32,232 bases of DNA, taken from positions 1 through 32,232 of the forward strand of contig URNZ01000017.1 in assembly GCA_900549405.1 (NCBI GenBank), read 5' to 3'. The notes under the pieces were generated by a model. It made no database searches and had not been told where the DNA came from. It saw only the letters and a program-made list of their open reading frames with translations. This stretch comes from an uncultured Eubacteriales bacterium (GTDB taxonomy: Bacteria; Bacillota; Clostridia; Oscillospirales; Oscillospiraceae). This document shows positions 7,121-14,738 of the stretch, piece by piece (the first letter of the stretch is position 1; each line of letters starts with the position of its first letter). Made by a program: the position numbers and the translations under genes.

Positions 7121-9058
7121 ATGAAGATGAAGAAATATCTGTCCCTGCTTTTGGCCCTGGCCCTGCTGCCCAATCTGGCCGCCTGCGGCACAGAGGATAC
7201 CTCTGCCGATGAGACGGGGGACGGCAGCTGGGCGGTATACTGGTATCTGTGCGGCAGCGACCTGGAGTCCCAGAACGGCTGCGCTACCGCCGACCTTTCT
7301 GAGATGCTGGAGGTCCAGCTGCCGGAGAACGTGAACGTGGTCATCGAGACGGGCGGGGCCAATGCCTGGCAGAACGAGGAGATAGACCCGAGCAAACTCC
7401 AGCGCTGGCTGTATAATAGCCAGGGCCTGCAGCTGCTGGAGGAGGAGGACGCCGCCGACATGGGCGACAGCCAGACCCTCTACGAGTTTTTGGACTATGC
7501 CAACGACAACTATCCCGCCGACCACGTGGCCGTCACCTTCTGGAACCACGGCGGCGGCAGCGTCAGCGGCGCGGCCTTTGACGAGAAGTTCGACTATGAC
7601 TCCCTGACCCTGGACGAGATGTATCAGGCCTTCGACGCCGTGTGGCCCGCCGACCCGGAGGACCCCGCCCTGGAGCTGGTGGGCTTTGACACCTGCCTGA
7701 TGGCCACGGTGGACGTGGCCTCTGTGTTCCAGAACTTTGCCAAATACCTGGTGGCCTCGGAGGAGGTGGAGCCGGGCAACGGCTGGCTCTACTCCGGCTG
7801 GCTGGGTGAGCTGGCCAAAGACCCCGGGATGGACGGGGCCGCCCTGGGCCGGGCCATCTGCGACAGCTTCTATCAGGGCTGCGAGGCAGTGGAGACCCAG
7901 GACCGGGTCACCCTGTCCGTCACCGACCTGACCCGTCTGTCCCCCCTGCTGGCGGCCTATGAGACCTTCGGTCAGGAGGCCCTGACCGCCGCGGCGGAGG
8001 ACCCGGGCTTCTTTGCCCAGCTGGGCCGGGCCGCCGCCCAGAGCGAGAACTATGGCGGCAACACCCGGGAGCAGGGCTACACCAACATGGTGGACCTGGG
8101 CCATCTGGCCCGGCAGACCGCATGGATGCTGCCCTCTGCCCAGGACGTGTGCGACGCCCTGGCCGACTGCGTGATCTATCAGGTGGGCGGCCAGTACCGC
8201 AGCGAGGCCACGGGCCTGAGCTGCTATTACTCCTACAGCGGCGACCTGGACGACCTGAGCGGCTATCTGACCATGGGGGAGAGCACGGCCTTTAAGAATC
8301 TCTATACCTATGCCCTCACCGGCCAGCCGGAGGACGGGGACTATGTGTCCTCCCTGGGGATCGAGTCCCTGCCCCAGCTGCGCACCCTGGCGGACACAGA
8401 CTGGGACGGTGCGCCCCTGGACGTGGACGAGAACGGCACCGCTTTCCTCACCCTGGGCCCGGATGCCCAGGACATCCTGTCCGGTATCGGCTTCTCCCTG
8501 TTCTATGTGGACGAGGAAAACGACCAGATGATGCTGCTGGGCACCGACAACGACATGAATGCCGACTGGGACAACGGCGTGTTCTACGACAACTTCCGGG
8601 GCGTGTGGGGGGCCATCGACGGCCACATGGTCTATATGGAGCTTGCCTACGACGGCGAGGACTATAACCTGTACTCCGTGCCCATCCTGCTCAACGGCGA
8701 GGCCTATAACCTTCAGGTGGCCTATGACTTCACCGCGGAGGAGTGGAGCATTCTTGGCGCCAGCCAGGGCCTGGACGACACGGGCATGGCCAGTAAAGAG
8801 CTGCGCCTGTTAGAGGCCGGGGACCAGATCACGACGATCTGGCAGATGTCCACCTACAGCGGCGACGACGACTTTGAGATGTACGCCGCCGAGGAGTTCA
8901 CCGTCACCGACCAGACCGCCTTCAGCGAGACGGCCCTGCCCGACGGGAACTACGCCATGGTCATCACCATGCAGGACGCCGCCGGAAACGAGGCCTATTC
9001 CGACGCCGTCACCTTCCAATGCCAAAACGGCGAGATCACCACTACGGTCTATCAGTGA
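7121..9058 (+). CDS. Clostripain-family (C11) cysteine protease lipoprotein
   Basis: A 645-residue secreted protein. A lipobox LAAC|G at about residue 24 shows lipid anchoring outside the cell. The peptidase C11 domain follows: [14 protein letters not shown] is the typical first strand, His143 lies in WNHGGG and the nucleophile Cys192 in GFDTCLM. These are the clan CD His/Cys dyad residues of clostripain, which cleaves after Arg/Lys. The C-terminal half (about 400-645) is beta-rich and may be a substrate or wall-binding region. The start at 7121 directly precedes the signal peptide, with GGAGGG upstream, 13 nt after the previous stop. It closes the envelope block, suggesting a surface protease working with LemA/DUF2207. 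Confidence 0.9.
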   Translation: MKMKKYLSLLLALALLPNLAACGTEDTSADETGDGSWAVYWYLCGSDLESQNGCATADLSEMLEVQLPENVNVVIETGGANAWQNEEIDPSKLQRWLYNSQGLQLLEEEDAADMGDSQTLYEFLDYANDNYPADHVAVTFWNHGGGSVSGAAFDEKFDYDSLTLDEMYQAFDAVWPADPEDPALELVGFDTCLMATVDVASVFQNFAKYLVASEEVEPGNGWLYSGWLGELAKDPGMDGAALGRAICDSFYQGCEAVETQDRVTLSVTDLTRLSPLLAAYETFGQEALTAAAEDPGFFAQLGRAAAQSENYGGNTREQGYTNMVDLGHLARQTAWMLPSAQDVCDALADCVIYQVGGQYRSEATGLSCYYSYSGDLDDLSGYLTMGESTAFKNLYTYALTGQPEDGDYVSSLGIESLPQLRTLADTDWDGAPLDVDENGTAFLTLGPDAQDILSGIGFSLFYVDEENDQMMLLGTDNDMNADWDNGVFYDNFRGVWGAIDGHMVYMELAYDGEDYNLYSVPILLNGEAYNLQVAYDFTAEEWSILGASQGLDDTGMASKELRLLEAGDQITTIWQMSTYSGDDDFEMYAAEEFTVTDQTAFSETALPDGNYAMVITMQDAAGNEAYSDAVTFQCQNGEITTTVYQ

Positions 9059-9074
9059 TCGTTTCCAAACAACA

Positions 9075-9119
9075 AAACCCGGGGCACACGTTCCTATGAG
9101 CGTGTGCCCCGGGTTTTTC
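9075..9119 (+). terminator. Strong terminator closing the lemA-C11 operon
   Basis: AAACCCGGGGCACACG (9075-9090) pairs perfectly with CGTGTGCCCCGGGTTT (9101-9116), with a 10-nt loop and a terminal T run. Confidence 0.9.
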
Positions 9120-9180
9120 TCTGTGGTTTTGTGGGAGGGAACGCTTCCGCGTTCCCCCGTGGTCTTGGCTCTTTTACATA

Positions 9181-9981
9181 TCAAGCAGACCGGCCCTCGT
9201 CCAGAGCCTTGACTTCGTCCACGGTCAGCAGTCGAACAGACTTGGCGATCTCTTCATAGGACAGTTTGCCCAATGTGAGCAGCATACGAGCAGTTTCAAT
9301 AGAATTTTCTTTTGCAGCTGCATTTCTCATATCTTCCATCGCCTTGCACATAGTCGCAACTCCTTCCGTATCTTCTTTGAAATAGCGAACTCTGTCCGCC
9401 AGAATTTGATAGTGCATCTCTTCGGCGCTGGTGCAGGAAAAGTCGTGCATCAGCTGCCCGAGCGCCGTATCGTCTTTAATTTGGGCGTTTACATACAGGA
9501 TATGCGATTCGTCCCCAAACAATGCGCCGGTTTCTCTGACCGTTCGATCAATGTGATAGATCGGGTGGCCATCGCCCAGCACATCATGCTCCGTGATGAA
9601 GATGACATAGGTCTCGTTCAGCTTTTCATATTCATCGCCGGGTTCGGTCACATTGGCGTCGAGCAAGCTGCTGTTGTACCGGGCGCGTTTCACACCAGCG
9701 CCTTTGTCGTTGCGCTGCACCTCGATATTATAGACGCGGTCCGCTTCATCCACAGCCAGAATATCCAGCCGCACGGAGCGTCCCTGTAAATTCTTAATAT
9801 CGTGTTGGCTGTGTACGCGCTGTACGCGCAGATCAGTGCGCTGCAAGATGATCTAGAGCAGGAACTCGGCACAGGCTTTGTCCTCGAACACTTTGTTCAT
9901 AAAATCGTCATCCAGCAGGCGCAGACCGCGCAGACGCTGGAGATCCTCTGCGTGCTTGCGGTCAAAATCTAAGTCGGACAT
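9181..9981 (-). pseudogene. Rpn-family PD-(D/E)XK nuclease/transposase, broken by an amber codon
   Basis: The reading starts with MSDLDFDRKHAEDL at ATG 9981, passes LLDDDFMNKVFEDKACAEFLL, meets an in-frame TAG at 9853-9855 and continues without a frame change as IILQRTDLRVQ through to the stop at 9181. The two halves together give the usual length (about 266 codons) and layout of Rpn/PDDEXK_2 proteins, whose N terminus normally reads DD.FM..VF followed by LLR-II. The amber therefore replaces what is usually an Arg. The nuclease core RLDILAVD...YNIEVQR (Asp, Glu and Gln of the D-ExQ motif) is intact in the downstream half. Its promoter and ribosome binding site are intact, so the loss looks recent. 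Base composition is lower-GC than the flanks, which suggests acquisition. Confidence 0.85.
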
Positions 9982-10005
9982 CACTTCACATCCTATCTTG
10001 CCTAT

Positions 10006-10034
10006 ACTATAACATGGAAATACCAGCGGTTCAA
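10006..10034 (-). promoter_or_regulatory. Promoter of the Rpn gene
   Basis: On the minus strand, TTGAAC (10029-10034), a 17-nt spacer and TATAGT (10006-10011) precede the start at 9981. The match to the sigma-A consensus is good, and AGGA lies 9 nt before the ATG. Confidence 0.6.
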
Positions 10035-10084
10035 GCTGCGTTTTTTGAACTTTTTTCAACCACTTGTTGAAGCGGAATATCAGC

Positions 10085-11284
10085 TCACCACGCCTCGGCA
10101 AGCAGAAAATCTGCAAGATGAACGATTTTGATGCCATTTTCGATGCCGGTGTCCATTTCGTTGAGCGTGACGACGTATTTGGGATAGTGGTCACGGATAT
10201 CCATCAGGTTTCCTACCTCGCGGTCAGAGGCTGCGGGGATCTGAACGCAGACCTGTACATAGATCTTTTCATCCCGACGGGTTGCCACAAAGTCGATTTC
10301 CTTTGTGTCATTCTTGCCGATGAAAACATCATAGCCACGGCGCTTTAGTTCCAGAAACACGATGTTTTCCATCGCGCCGTCCAGCATCTTTCGGTTATAG
10401 CCCAGCAGAGCATACTTCAGCGACACATCGGAGAGATAATACTTCTCCTGTGTTTTCAAGATGCTCTTGCCTTGCAGATCATAGCGCTCACATGGATAGA
10501 TAATGAACGCCTGCTCCAGCCAGCGCAGATAATTATAGATGCTCTCCACCGAAACTTTGCGGTGCTCACTTTTCAGGAAAGTAGAGATGGAGTTCGCGGA
10601 AAAGGTCTTGCCCATGTTCTCAATGATATACTTCACCACGCGGTCAAAAAGGTCTTGCTTGTTGATGCGGTGGCGCTTCACAATATCCCGGGAGACTACG
10701 GTATGATAAATGCCGTTGACAATTTGATAGGCACTCTGCTCGTCATAGTCACTAAGCGCAATGATTGGAAAACCGCCAAAGCGAATGTATTCCTCCAGCA
10801 GTTCCCGGCGGGACAAGGCGCTGTCTGCCTTAAAGTCCAGATACTCTTTGAAGGACAGCGTATAGACGGGAATGGAAACATAGCGTCCCGTGAGATAGGT
10901 GGATATCTCGCTGGACATGAGCTTGGAATTAGAGCCGGTCACGTAGATGTCGGCGTCTGCGCCCTCCAGCAAACTGTTGACTGCCCTTTCCCAGCCGTCG
11001 ATTTCCTGAATCTCATCCAGCAGAAGGTAGCAATGGCCCTTTCCCTTCATGGCCTCGACCAACTCGTCATACATCTGCCTGGCGGTAATATTTTCGGAAA
11101 TGTCCATCTCTGTGTACCGCTTGGAGATGATATGATCCTGGGGTATGCCCCGGCGCAGGAATTCCTCTTTCAGCATTTCAAAAATGGTAGACTTGCCGCA
11201 GCGGCGAACGCCAGCCAGTATCTTGACAAGGGGCTGGTCGATAAACGGCGCGATAGCCGCAATGTAGCCAGGTCTGTTGATCAT
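10085..11284 (-). CDS. AAA ATPase with DUF4143-type C terminus
   Basis: A 399-residue ATPase of the AAA_14/DUF4143 class. The Walker A GVRRCGKST is at about residues 25-33, and Walker B CYLLLDEIQ is at about 95-103 with the arginine-sensor-type GSNSKLMSSE segment after it. A helical/winged middle follows, and the C-terminal DUF4143 region contains YDVFIGKNDTKEIDFVA, a PD-(D/E)XK-like strand pattern (E-I-D-F-V). Such proteins are common in gut anaerobes in many copies, and their role is unknown. The start is ATG 11284, 7 nt after GAAGGAGG, with a matching promoter. It lies in a lower-GC stretch between the Rpn remnant and an orphan antitoxin. Confidence 0.85.
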   Translation of the reverse strand: MINRPGYIAAIAPFIDQPLVKILAGVRRCGKSTIFEMLKEEFLRRGIPQDHIISKRYTEMDISENITARQMYDELVEAMKGKGHCYLLLDEIQEIDGWERAVNSLLEGADADIYVTGSNSKLMSSEISTYLTGRYVSIPVYTLSFKEYLDFKADSALSRRELLEEYIRFGGFPIIALSDYDEQSAYQIVNGIYHTVVSRDIVKRHRINKQDLFDRVVKYIIENMGKTFSANSISTFLKSEHRKVSVESIYNYLRWLEQAFIIYPCERYDLQGKSILKTQEKYYLSDVSLKYALLGYNRKMLDGAMENIVFLELKRRGYDVFIGKNDTKEIDFVATRRDEKIYVQVCVQIPAASDREVGNLMDIRDHYPKYVVTLNEMDTGIENGIKIVHLADFLLAEAW

Positions 11285-11308
11285 AGTATCGCCTCCTTCA
11301 TAGTTATT

Positions 11309-11337
11309 ATTATAACCAAAAAAATCTAGATATACAA
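11309..11337 (-). promoter_or_regulatory. Promoter of the DUF4143 ATPase gene
   Basis: On the minus strand, TTGTAT (11332-11337), a 17-nt spacer containing a T run, and TATAAT (11309-11314). The start codon is 25 nt downstream of the -10 element. Confidence 0.65.
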
Positions 11338-11387
11338 CAAGTTTTTCTGGTCTAACCTTAAAAACTTTCAGACTGCTTAGAGACAAC

Positions 11388-11431
11388 AAAAAGGACAAGT
11401 ACATCTGAATGTCAGATCATACTTGCCCTTT
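11388..11431 (-). terminator. Terminator after the Phd/YefM-like gene
   Basis: Minus-strand hairpin. The outer arms AAAGGACAAGTA (11390-11401) and TACTTGCCCTTT (11420-11431) enclose a second perfect stem, ATCTGA/TCAGAT, around ATG. The minus-strand transcript continues into UUUUUG. The arm overlaps the gene's stop codon, so transcription ends immediately after the coding region and does not run into the ATPase gene. Confidence 0.8.
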
Positions 11432-11735
11432 ACTCGTTTTTCTTGAGTTCTTTTTCGATTTCTATATGGCAGACCTCCTGAATTGCCTGCTCCATCATAG
11501 ATGCAACCTCATCCACGGAGTGATCTGGTGCGCCATGGAGACGGTCCTCCTCGACAGCGAGCAGCTCTTCGCGCAGCTTCAGCATTTTTTCCCGTCTTGT
11601 GAACGAATCGATATCCATGACAACAAGATCGCCTTCGCCGTTCTTGGTTAGATAGACCGGTTCTCCGGTGGACTTGCACAGTTGGGCAATGGCGTTGTAG
11701 TTCTGGCGGATACTTGCACTCGGCTTAATATTCAT
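11430..11735 (-). CDS. Phd/YefM-type antitoxin-like protein, no toxin partner
   Basis: A 101-residue protein. The N terminus MNIKPSASIRQNYNAIAQLC, followed by GEPVYLTKNGEGDLVVMDI, is the Phd/YefM fold: a DNA-binding dimer with the 'p..it.ng....vl' strand. The C-terminal charged helix would normally wrap a RelE/Doc-type toxin. GGAGG lies 7 nt before the ATG. Normally the toxin gene follows within a few bases, but here a terminator hairpin overlaps the stop codon and the next gene is an ATPase with its own promoter. It may be an orphan antitoxin, the remnant of a lost module, or a transcriptional repressor that has taken on another job. Confidence 0.8.
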   Translation of the reverse strand: MNIKPSASIRQNYNAIAQLCKSTGEPVYLTKNGEGDLVVMDIDSFTRREKMLKLREELLAVEEDRLHGAPDHSVDEVASMMEQAIQEVCHIEIEKELKKNE

Positions 11736-11768
11736 AACTGCGCCTCCATATAGTCGTCTGATAACTAT

Positions 11769-11796
11769 ATTATAATGAAATAACGCTATAAAGCAA
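11769..11796 (-). promoter_or_regulatory. Promoter of the Phd/YefM-like gene
   Basis: On the minus strand, TTGCTT (11791-11796), a 16-nt spacer and TATAAT (11769-11774). The surrounding sequence is AT-rich, as expected for an autoregulated antitoxin promoter, but I see no clear operator palindrome. The rest of the gap to 11883 holds nothing recognisable. Confidence 0.55.
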
Positions 11797-11882
11797 CGGC
11801 CATTCTTTCACAATTTATAAAATTTTAGATGGATCGTGCTGGGGCGGCAGGAGTCAACTTATGTCGTTCTTCCACATGGACA

Positions 11883-11917
11883 CAAAAATGCGGCCCACAA
11901 AAACTGTGAGCCGCATT
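11883..11917 (-). terminator. Terminator of the perR-rubrerythrin operon
   Basis: Minus-strand hairpin: AATGCGGC (11887-11894) pairs with GCCGCATT (11910-11917), extended by CAC/GTG across one mismatch. The transcript then runs into UUUUUGUG. Confidence 0.8.
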
Positions 11918-11931
11918 CTGTGCAGTAGATT

Positions 11932-12477
11932 TTACTTGTTGAAATAACGCTTCAGCAGGCCCTCGAAAGCCTTGCCGTGACGAGCCTCGTCCCGGGCCAT
12001 CTCATGGACGGTGTCGTGGATGGCGTCCAGGTTCAGGGCCTTGGCCTTCTTAGCCAGCTCGAACTTACCGGCGGTAGCGCCGTTCTCGGCGTCCACCCGC
12101 ATCTGCAGGTTCTTCTCGGTGGAGTCGGTGACCACCTCGCCCAGCAGCTCGGCGAACTTGGCGGCGTGCTCGGCCTCCTCATAGGCGGCCTTCTCCCAGT
12201 ACAGGCCGATCTCGGGATAGCCCTCGCGGTGGGCCACACGGGCCATGGCCAGGTACATACCGACCTCGGTGCACTCGCCCTGGAAGTTCTCACGCAGGCC
12301 GGCCAGGATCTCCTCGTCCACGCCCTGGGCCACGCCCACCACGTGCTCGGCAGCCCAGGTCTTCTCAGCGGACTGCTCCTTGAACTTCTCAGCGGGGGCC
12401 TTGCAGATGGGGCAGAACTCAGGGGCGGCCTCGCCCTCGAACACGTAACCGCAGACGGTGCAGACAAACTTCTTCAT
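11932..12477 (-). CDS. Reverse rubrerythrin (peroxide reductase)
   Basis: A 181-residue protein with the rubredoxin domain at the N terminus (Cys6-x2-Cys9 and Cys22-x2-Cys25, one Fe) and the ferritin-like diiron domain after it (about 45-181, with ExxH-type ligands in EEAEHAAKF and DEARHGKAF). This order is reversed relative to classic rubrerythrin and defines reverse rubrerythrin, a cytoplasmic NADH-linked peroxidase of clostridia (and possibly an O2 reductase) fed by rubredoxin/flavoprotein electron donors. It starts at ATG 12477, 8 nt after GAGGAGG and 13 nt after the perR stop, so it is co-transcribed with its likely repressor and induced by peroxide. Confidence 0.93.
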   Translation of the reverse strand: MKKFVCTVCGYVFEGEAAPEFCPICKAPAEKFKEQSAEKTWAAEHVVGVAQGVDEEILAGLRENFQGECTEVGMYLAMARVAHREGYPEIGLYWEKAAYEEAEHAAKFAELLGEVVTDSTEKNLQMRVDAENGATAGKFELAKKAKALNLDAIHDTVHEMARDEARHGKAFEGLLKRYFNK

Positions 12478-12490
12478 AATAATTTCCTCC

Positions 12491-12901
12491 TCATTGTTGA
12501 ATATTTTGGTTGCTTTCTTCCTGTTTCATACATGTTTGGCATCTTCCATAGAAGGTCAGCTCGTGGCGCTCCACGGCCAGACCATATTGCTCGCTGACGT
12601 CGCGGGTGAGGGAGCTGTCCAGCTTGATGCTGTGCAGGTCGATCACCGCGCCGCAGTTGGTGCAAACAAAGTGACTGTGGGGAGCGGTGTTTCCGTCGAA
12701 CCGCTCCTGCCCGTTCACCACGCCAACGCTCTGCACCTGTCCCTGCTGCTGGAAAAAGACCAGATTGCGATAGACGGTGCCCAGGCTTAGGTCGGGGTGG
12801 GTGGGCTTTAAGGTTTGATAGATCCACTCGGCGGAGGGATGACAGGTGGTGCTGCGGATGGCGTTTAAAATGGCCTCCCGTTTTTTGCTGTATCGGATCA
12901 T
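12491..12901 (-). CDS. perR: Fur-family regulator, probable PerR
   Basis: A 136-residue Fur-superfamily repressor. The N-terminal winged helix (about 1-80) includes [12 protein letters not shown] and [15 protein letters not shown]. The C-terminal dimerisation domain has two CxxC pairs, CTNC and CQTC, for structural zinc, and a regulatory-metal set in [12 protein letters not shown], where Asp and His replace Fur-type ligands as in PerR. The PerR assignment rests on this plus the adjacent rubrerythrin gene; Zur or Fur is less likely. AAGGAGG precedes the ATG at 12901. PerR senses H2O2 through metal-catalysed His oxidation and derepresses peroxide-defence genes. Confidence 0.88.
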   Translation of the reverse strand: MIRYSKKREAILNAIRSTTCHPSAEWIYQTLKPTHPDLSLGTVYRNLVFFQQQGQVQSVGVVNGQERFDGNTAPHSHFVCTNCGAVIDLHSIKLDSSLTRDVSEQYGLAVERHELTFYGRCQTCMKQEESNQNIQQ

Positions 12902-12911
12902 CGGCTCCTCC

Positions 12912-12924
12912 TTATCAGTAATAA
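12912..12924 (-). promoter_or_regulatory. Candidate PerR operator
   Basis: TTATCAGTAATAA is a near-palindrome (five of six base pairs symmetric around G12918). It resembles a shortened PerR/Fur-type TTATAAT-N-ATTATAA box. It lies just downstream of the predicted transcription start and abuts the perR ribosome binding site, a position suited to autorepression. Confidence 0.4.
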
Positions 12925-12941
12925 CTCTTGTTTGTGTTTTG

Positions 12942-12970
12942 ATAATAGCATATCGGCTCGGGTTTGTAAA
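12942..12970 (-). promoter_or_regulatory. Promoter of perR-rubrerythrin
   Basis: On the minus strand, TTTACA (12965-12970), a 17-nt spacer and TATTAT (12942-12947), each hexamer matching five of six consensus bases. The predicted start is about 35 nt before the perR ATG. Confidence 0.7.
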
Positions 12971-12989
12971 GAGGTTTTTTCAAAAAAAG

Positions 12990-13020
12990 CAAAAAAATTT
13001 CGAGGCCGGATATCCGGTCC
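12990..13020 (-). terminator. Probable terminator downstream of the xth-VTT operon
   Basis: The palindrome CCGGATATCCGG (13006-13017), with a few extra outer pairs, is followed on the minus strand by a long U-rich tract (AAATTTTTTTGC, then another T run). It lies between the REP-like element and the perR promoter, so it would stop transcription coming from the exonuclease III operon. Confidence 0.55.
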
Positions 13021-13040
13021 CGCATAAAATATAAACTTGC

Positions 13041-13130
13041 CATTCCGAGGAGCGAAGCGACGTGGGAATCCGCTCTTTCATCGAGCATTACGGATTGCCA
13101 CGTCGGCCCGTTGGGCCTCCTCGCAATGAC
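13041..13130. repeat. REP/MITE-like imperfect inverted repeat
   Basis: The left arm (13041-13072) begins CATTCCGAGGAGCGAAGCGA and ends CGTGGGAATCCG. The right arm (13091-13130), read in reverse complement, begins GTCATTGCGAGGAGGCCCAA and ends CGTGGCAATCCG. The outer GAGGAG and inner CGTGG-AATCCG blocks match, while the middles differ (GCGAAGCGA against GCCCAACGGGCCGA), each being a small hairpin of its own. About 18 nt separate the arms. CATTGCGAGGAG...CGTGGCAATCC elements are a well-known dispersed intergenic repeat type in many bacteria. No coding potential is seen. Confidence 0.75.
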
Positions 13131-13135
13131 AGCGA

Positions 13136-13819
13136 TCATTCTTTTCCCAGCCGCTTCAGAATGGCCCGCTCCAGCCTGTCGCCATAGAGCATACCCAGCA
13201 CAAAAATCGCCGCCCCGGCAAGGCCGATCAGGACCATGGCCCACAGGGGAATGGTCAGGGAGGCCCCGCCCAGAGCGCTGGCAAACAGCAGCCCCCAGGG
13301 GCGGGTGACCAGGACCAGCAGAGCAAAACGGCCAAAGGGAATGGCCGTAAGGCCTGCCAGAATACACAGCACGTCATCCGGGAAGTAGGGCAGCAGAAAA
13401 GCCAGCGCAAGAAAGACCGTGGTTTTTTCCCGGATGACCTTCTGATATTTCTCGGACAGGCGGCGGCTGACCACTCGGTCGGCAAACTCCCGCCCCAGCG
13501 TCCGGGCCAACCAGAACACCAGCAGGGACCCTGCCGTCACCGCTCCATAGGTGAGGAAAAAGGCGCTCCAGGTGCCGAAGAGCAGTCCCCCGGCCGCCGC
13601 CGTCAGATTGCTTGGGATGGGGGCCAGCACCACCGACAGCAGCTGCACCACAAAAAAGGTCAGGTGGGAGTAGGGGGCGCTGCGGCTGATATAGGCCCGC
13701 AGGTCCTGTATAGAGGCGCAGGCGGCAAAAAAGCCGCTGCGAGATAAAAACAGCCCTCCCGCCCCCAGCAGGAGCGCTGTCAGGGCCAAAACGGCCCATT
13801 TCTTTCTCTGCTTTCTCAT
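13136..13819 (-). CDS. TVP38/TMEM64 (VTT/DedA-like) membrane protein
   Basis: A 227-residue integral membrane protein with about six hydrophobic segments. The central VTT (SNARE-associated/DedA) signature is present: APIPSNLTAAAGGLLFG, then AGSLLVFWLARTLGREFADR, then FLLPYFPDDVLCILAGLT, with the conserved Pro and Gly residues of the re-entrant loops. DedA/VTT proteins are thought to act as lipid flippases/scramblases or to support membrane energetics. It starts 15 nt after the exonuclease III stop, with only a weak AACGG ribosome binding site, so translation probably depends on coupling within the operon. Confidence 0.88.
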   Translation of the reverse strand: MRKQRKKWAVLALTALLLGAGGLFLSRSGFFAACASIQDLRAYISRSAPYSHLTFFVVQLLSVVLAPIPSNLTAAAGGLLFGTWSAFFLTYGAVTAGSLLVFWLARTLGREFADRVVSRRLSEKYQKVIREKTTVFLALAFLLPYFPDDVLCILAGLTAIPFGRFALLVLVTRPWGLLFASALGGASLTIPLWAMVLIGLAGAAIFVLGMLYGDRLERAILKRLGKE

Positions 13820-13834
13820 CCGTTTTGTAATGCG

Positions 13835-14596
13835 TTAGTCCAGCTCGATATCCAGCAGCACCGGGCAGTGGTCGCTGCCCTCCACGTCGCTTAAGATCTC
13901 CGCCCGGCGGATCTTGTCCCGCAGGCGGTCAGAGACAATAAAGTAGTCGATGCGCCATCCGGCGTTGTTCTGGCGGGCGTGGAAGCGGTAGGACCACCAG
14001 GAATAGGCCCCGGTGACGTCGGGATAGAGATAGCGGAAGCTGTCCGTAAAGCCGGAGGCGAGCAGGGTGGTCATCTTCTCCCGCTCCTGGTCGGAGAAAC
14101 CGGCGTTTTTCCGGTTTGTCTTGGGATTCTTTAAATCAATTTCTTCATGAGCGACGTTCAGATCGCCGCAATAGATGACGGGCTTGGTCTTGTCCAGACT
14201 CATCAGATAGTCCCGCAGATCGTCCTCCCACGCCATGCGATAGTCCAGGCGCTTCAGGCCGTCCTGGGCGTTGGGGGTGTAACAGCAGACCAGATAGAAC
14301 TGGTCATACTCCAGGGTGATGAGCCGCCCCTCGTGGTCGTGAACTTCCTTGTCCATGCCATAGGCGGCCTCCAAGGGCGGATGGGTGGTGAACACCGCTG
14401 TGCCGGAATATCCCTTTTTCTCTGCGGAGTTCCAAAACTCCAGCCAGCCTTCCCCCAGCTCCAGTTGGGCCTGCCCCTGGACCATCTTTGTCTCCTGAAG
14501 GCAGAGAAAGTCGGGGGACTCCCGGCGGAAGAAGTCCAGAAACCCCTTGTTCAGACAGGCCCGCAGGCCGTTTACATTCCAGGAAATCAGCTTCAT
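13835..14596 (-). CDS. xth: Exodeoxyribonuclease III
   Basis: A 253-residue protein of the endonuclease/exonuclease/phosphatase fold, full length for the ExoA/XthA family. MKLISWNVNGLRA at the N terminus, the metal ligand Glu in LQETK, the catalytic DLNVAHEEIDL (Asp and Asn), and GWRIDYF plus the terminal GSDHCPV (Asp-His pair) are all present. It cleaves 5' to AP sites in base excision repair and has 3'-exonuclease and phosphatase activity. The start is ATG 14596, chosen over an in-frame start 51 nt upstream because AGAGGAT lies just before it and the upstream start overlaps the promoter region. It is the first gene of an operon with the VTT protein. Confidence 0.95.
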   Translation of the reverse strand: MKLISWNVNGLRACLNKGFLDFFRRESPDFLCLQETKMVQGQAQLELGEGWLEFWNSAEKKGYSGTAVFTTHPPLEAAYGMDKEVHDHEGRLITLEYDQFYLVCCYTPNAQDGLKRLDYRMAWEDDLRDYLMSLDKTKPVIYCGDLNVAHEEIDLKNPKTNRKNAGFSDQEREKMTTLLASGFTDSFRYLYPDVTGAYSWWSYRFHARQNNAGWRIDYFIVSDRLRDKIRRAEILSDVEGSDHCPVLLDIELD

Positions 14597-14636
14597 AGAA
14601 ATTATCCTCTTGCTGCAAAAGATTTTTGTCCATAAT

Positions 14637-14666
14637 ATTATACGCATCCCGGCCCTGCGCGGTCAA
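14637..14666 (-). promoter_or_regulatory. Promoter of xth
   Basis: On the minus strand, TTGACC (14661-14666), an 18-nt spacer and TATAAT (14637-14642). It is back-to-back with the asnA promoter, only 7 nt between the two -35 boxes. Confidence 0.75.
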
Positions 14667-14673
14667 GAAGCGA

Positions 14674-14702
14674 TTGCAATCTTTCGTCCGATTCGGTATA
14701 AT
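14674..14702 (+). promoter_or_regulatory. Promoter of asnA-GH25
   Basis: TTGCAA (14674-14679), a 17-nt spacer and a perfect TATAAT (14697-14702). The leader is about 30 nt and carries AAGGAG before the asnA start. Confidence 0.75.
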
Positions 14703-14738
14703 AAGGGGGATTTTAGTCCGATATAAGGAGTGTTCATC

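Noticed and set aside
10035..10084. Terminator between the ATPase and Rpn genes
   Set aside because: The TTCAAC/GTTGAA hairpin is followed by A residues on the minus-strand transcript instead of U.
11285..11429. Toxin gene partner for the Phd/YefM-like antitoxin
   Set aside because: The gap holds only the terminator and the ATPase promoter, with no open frame of toxin length in either strand.
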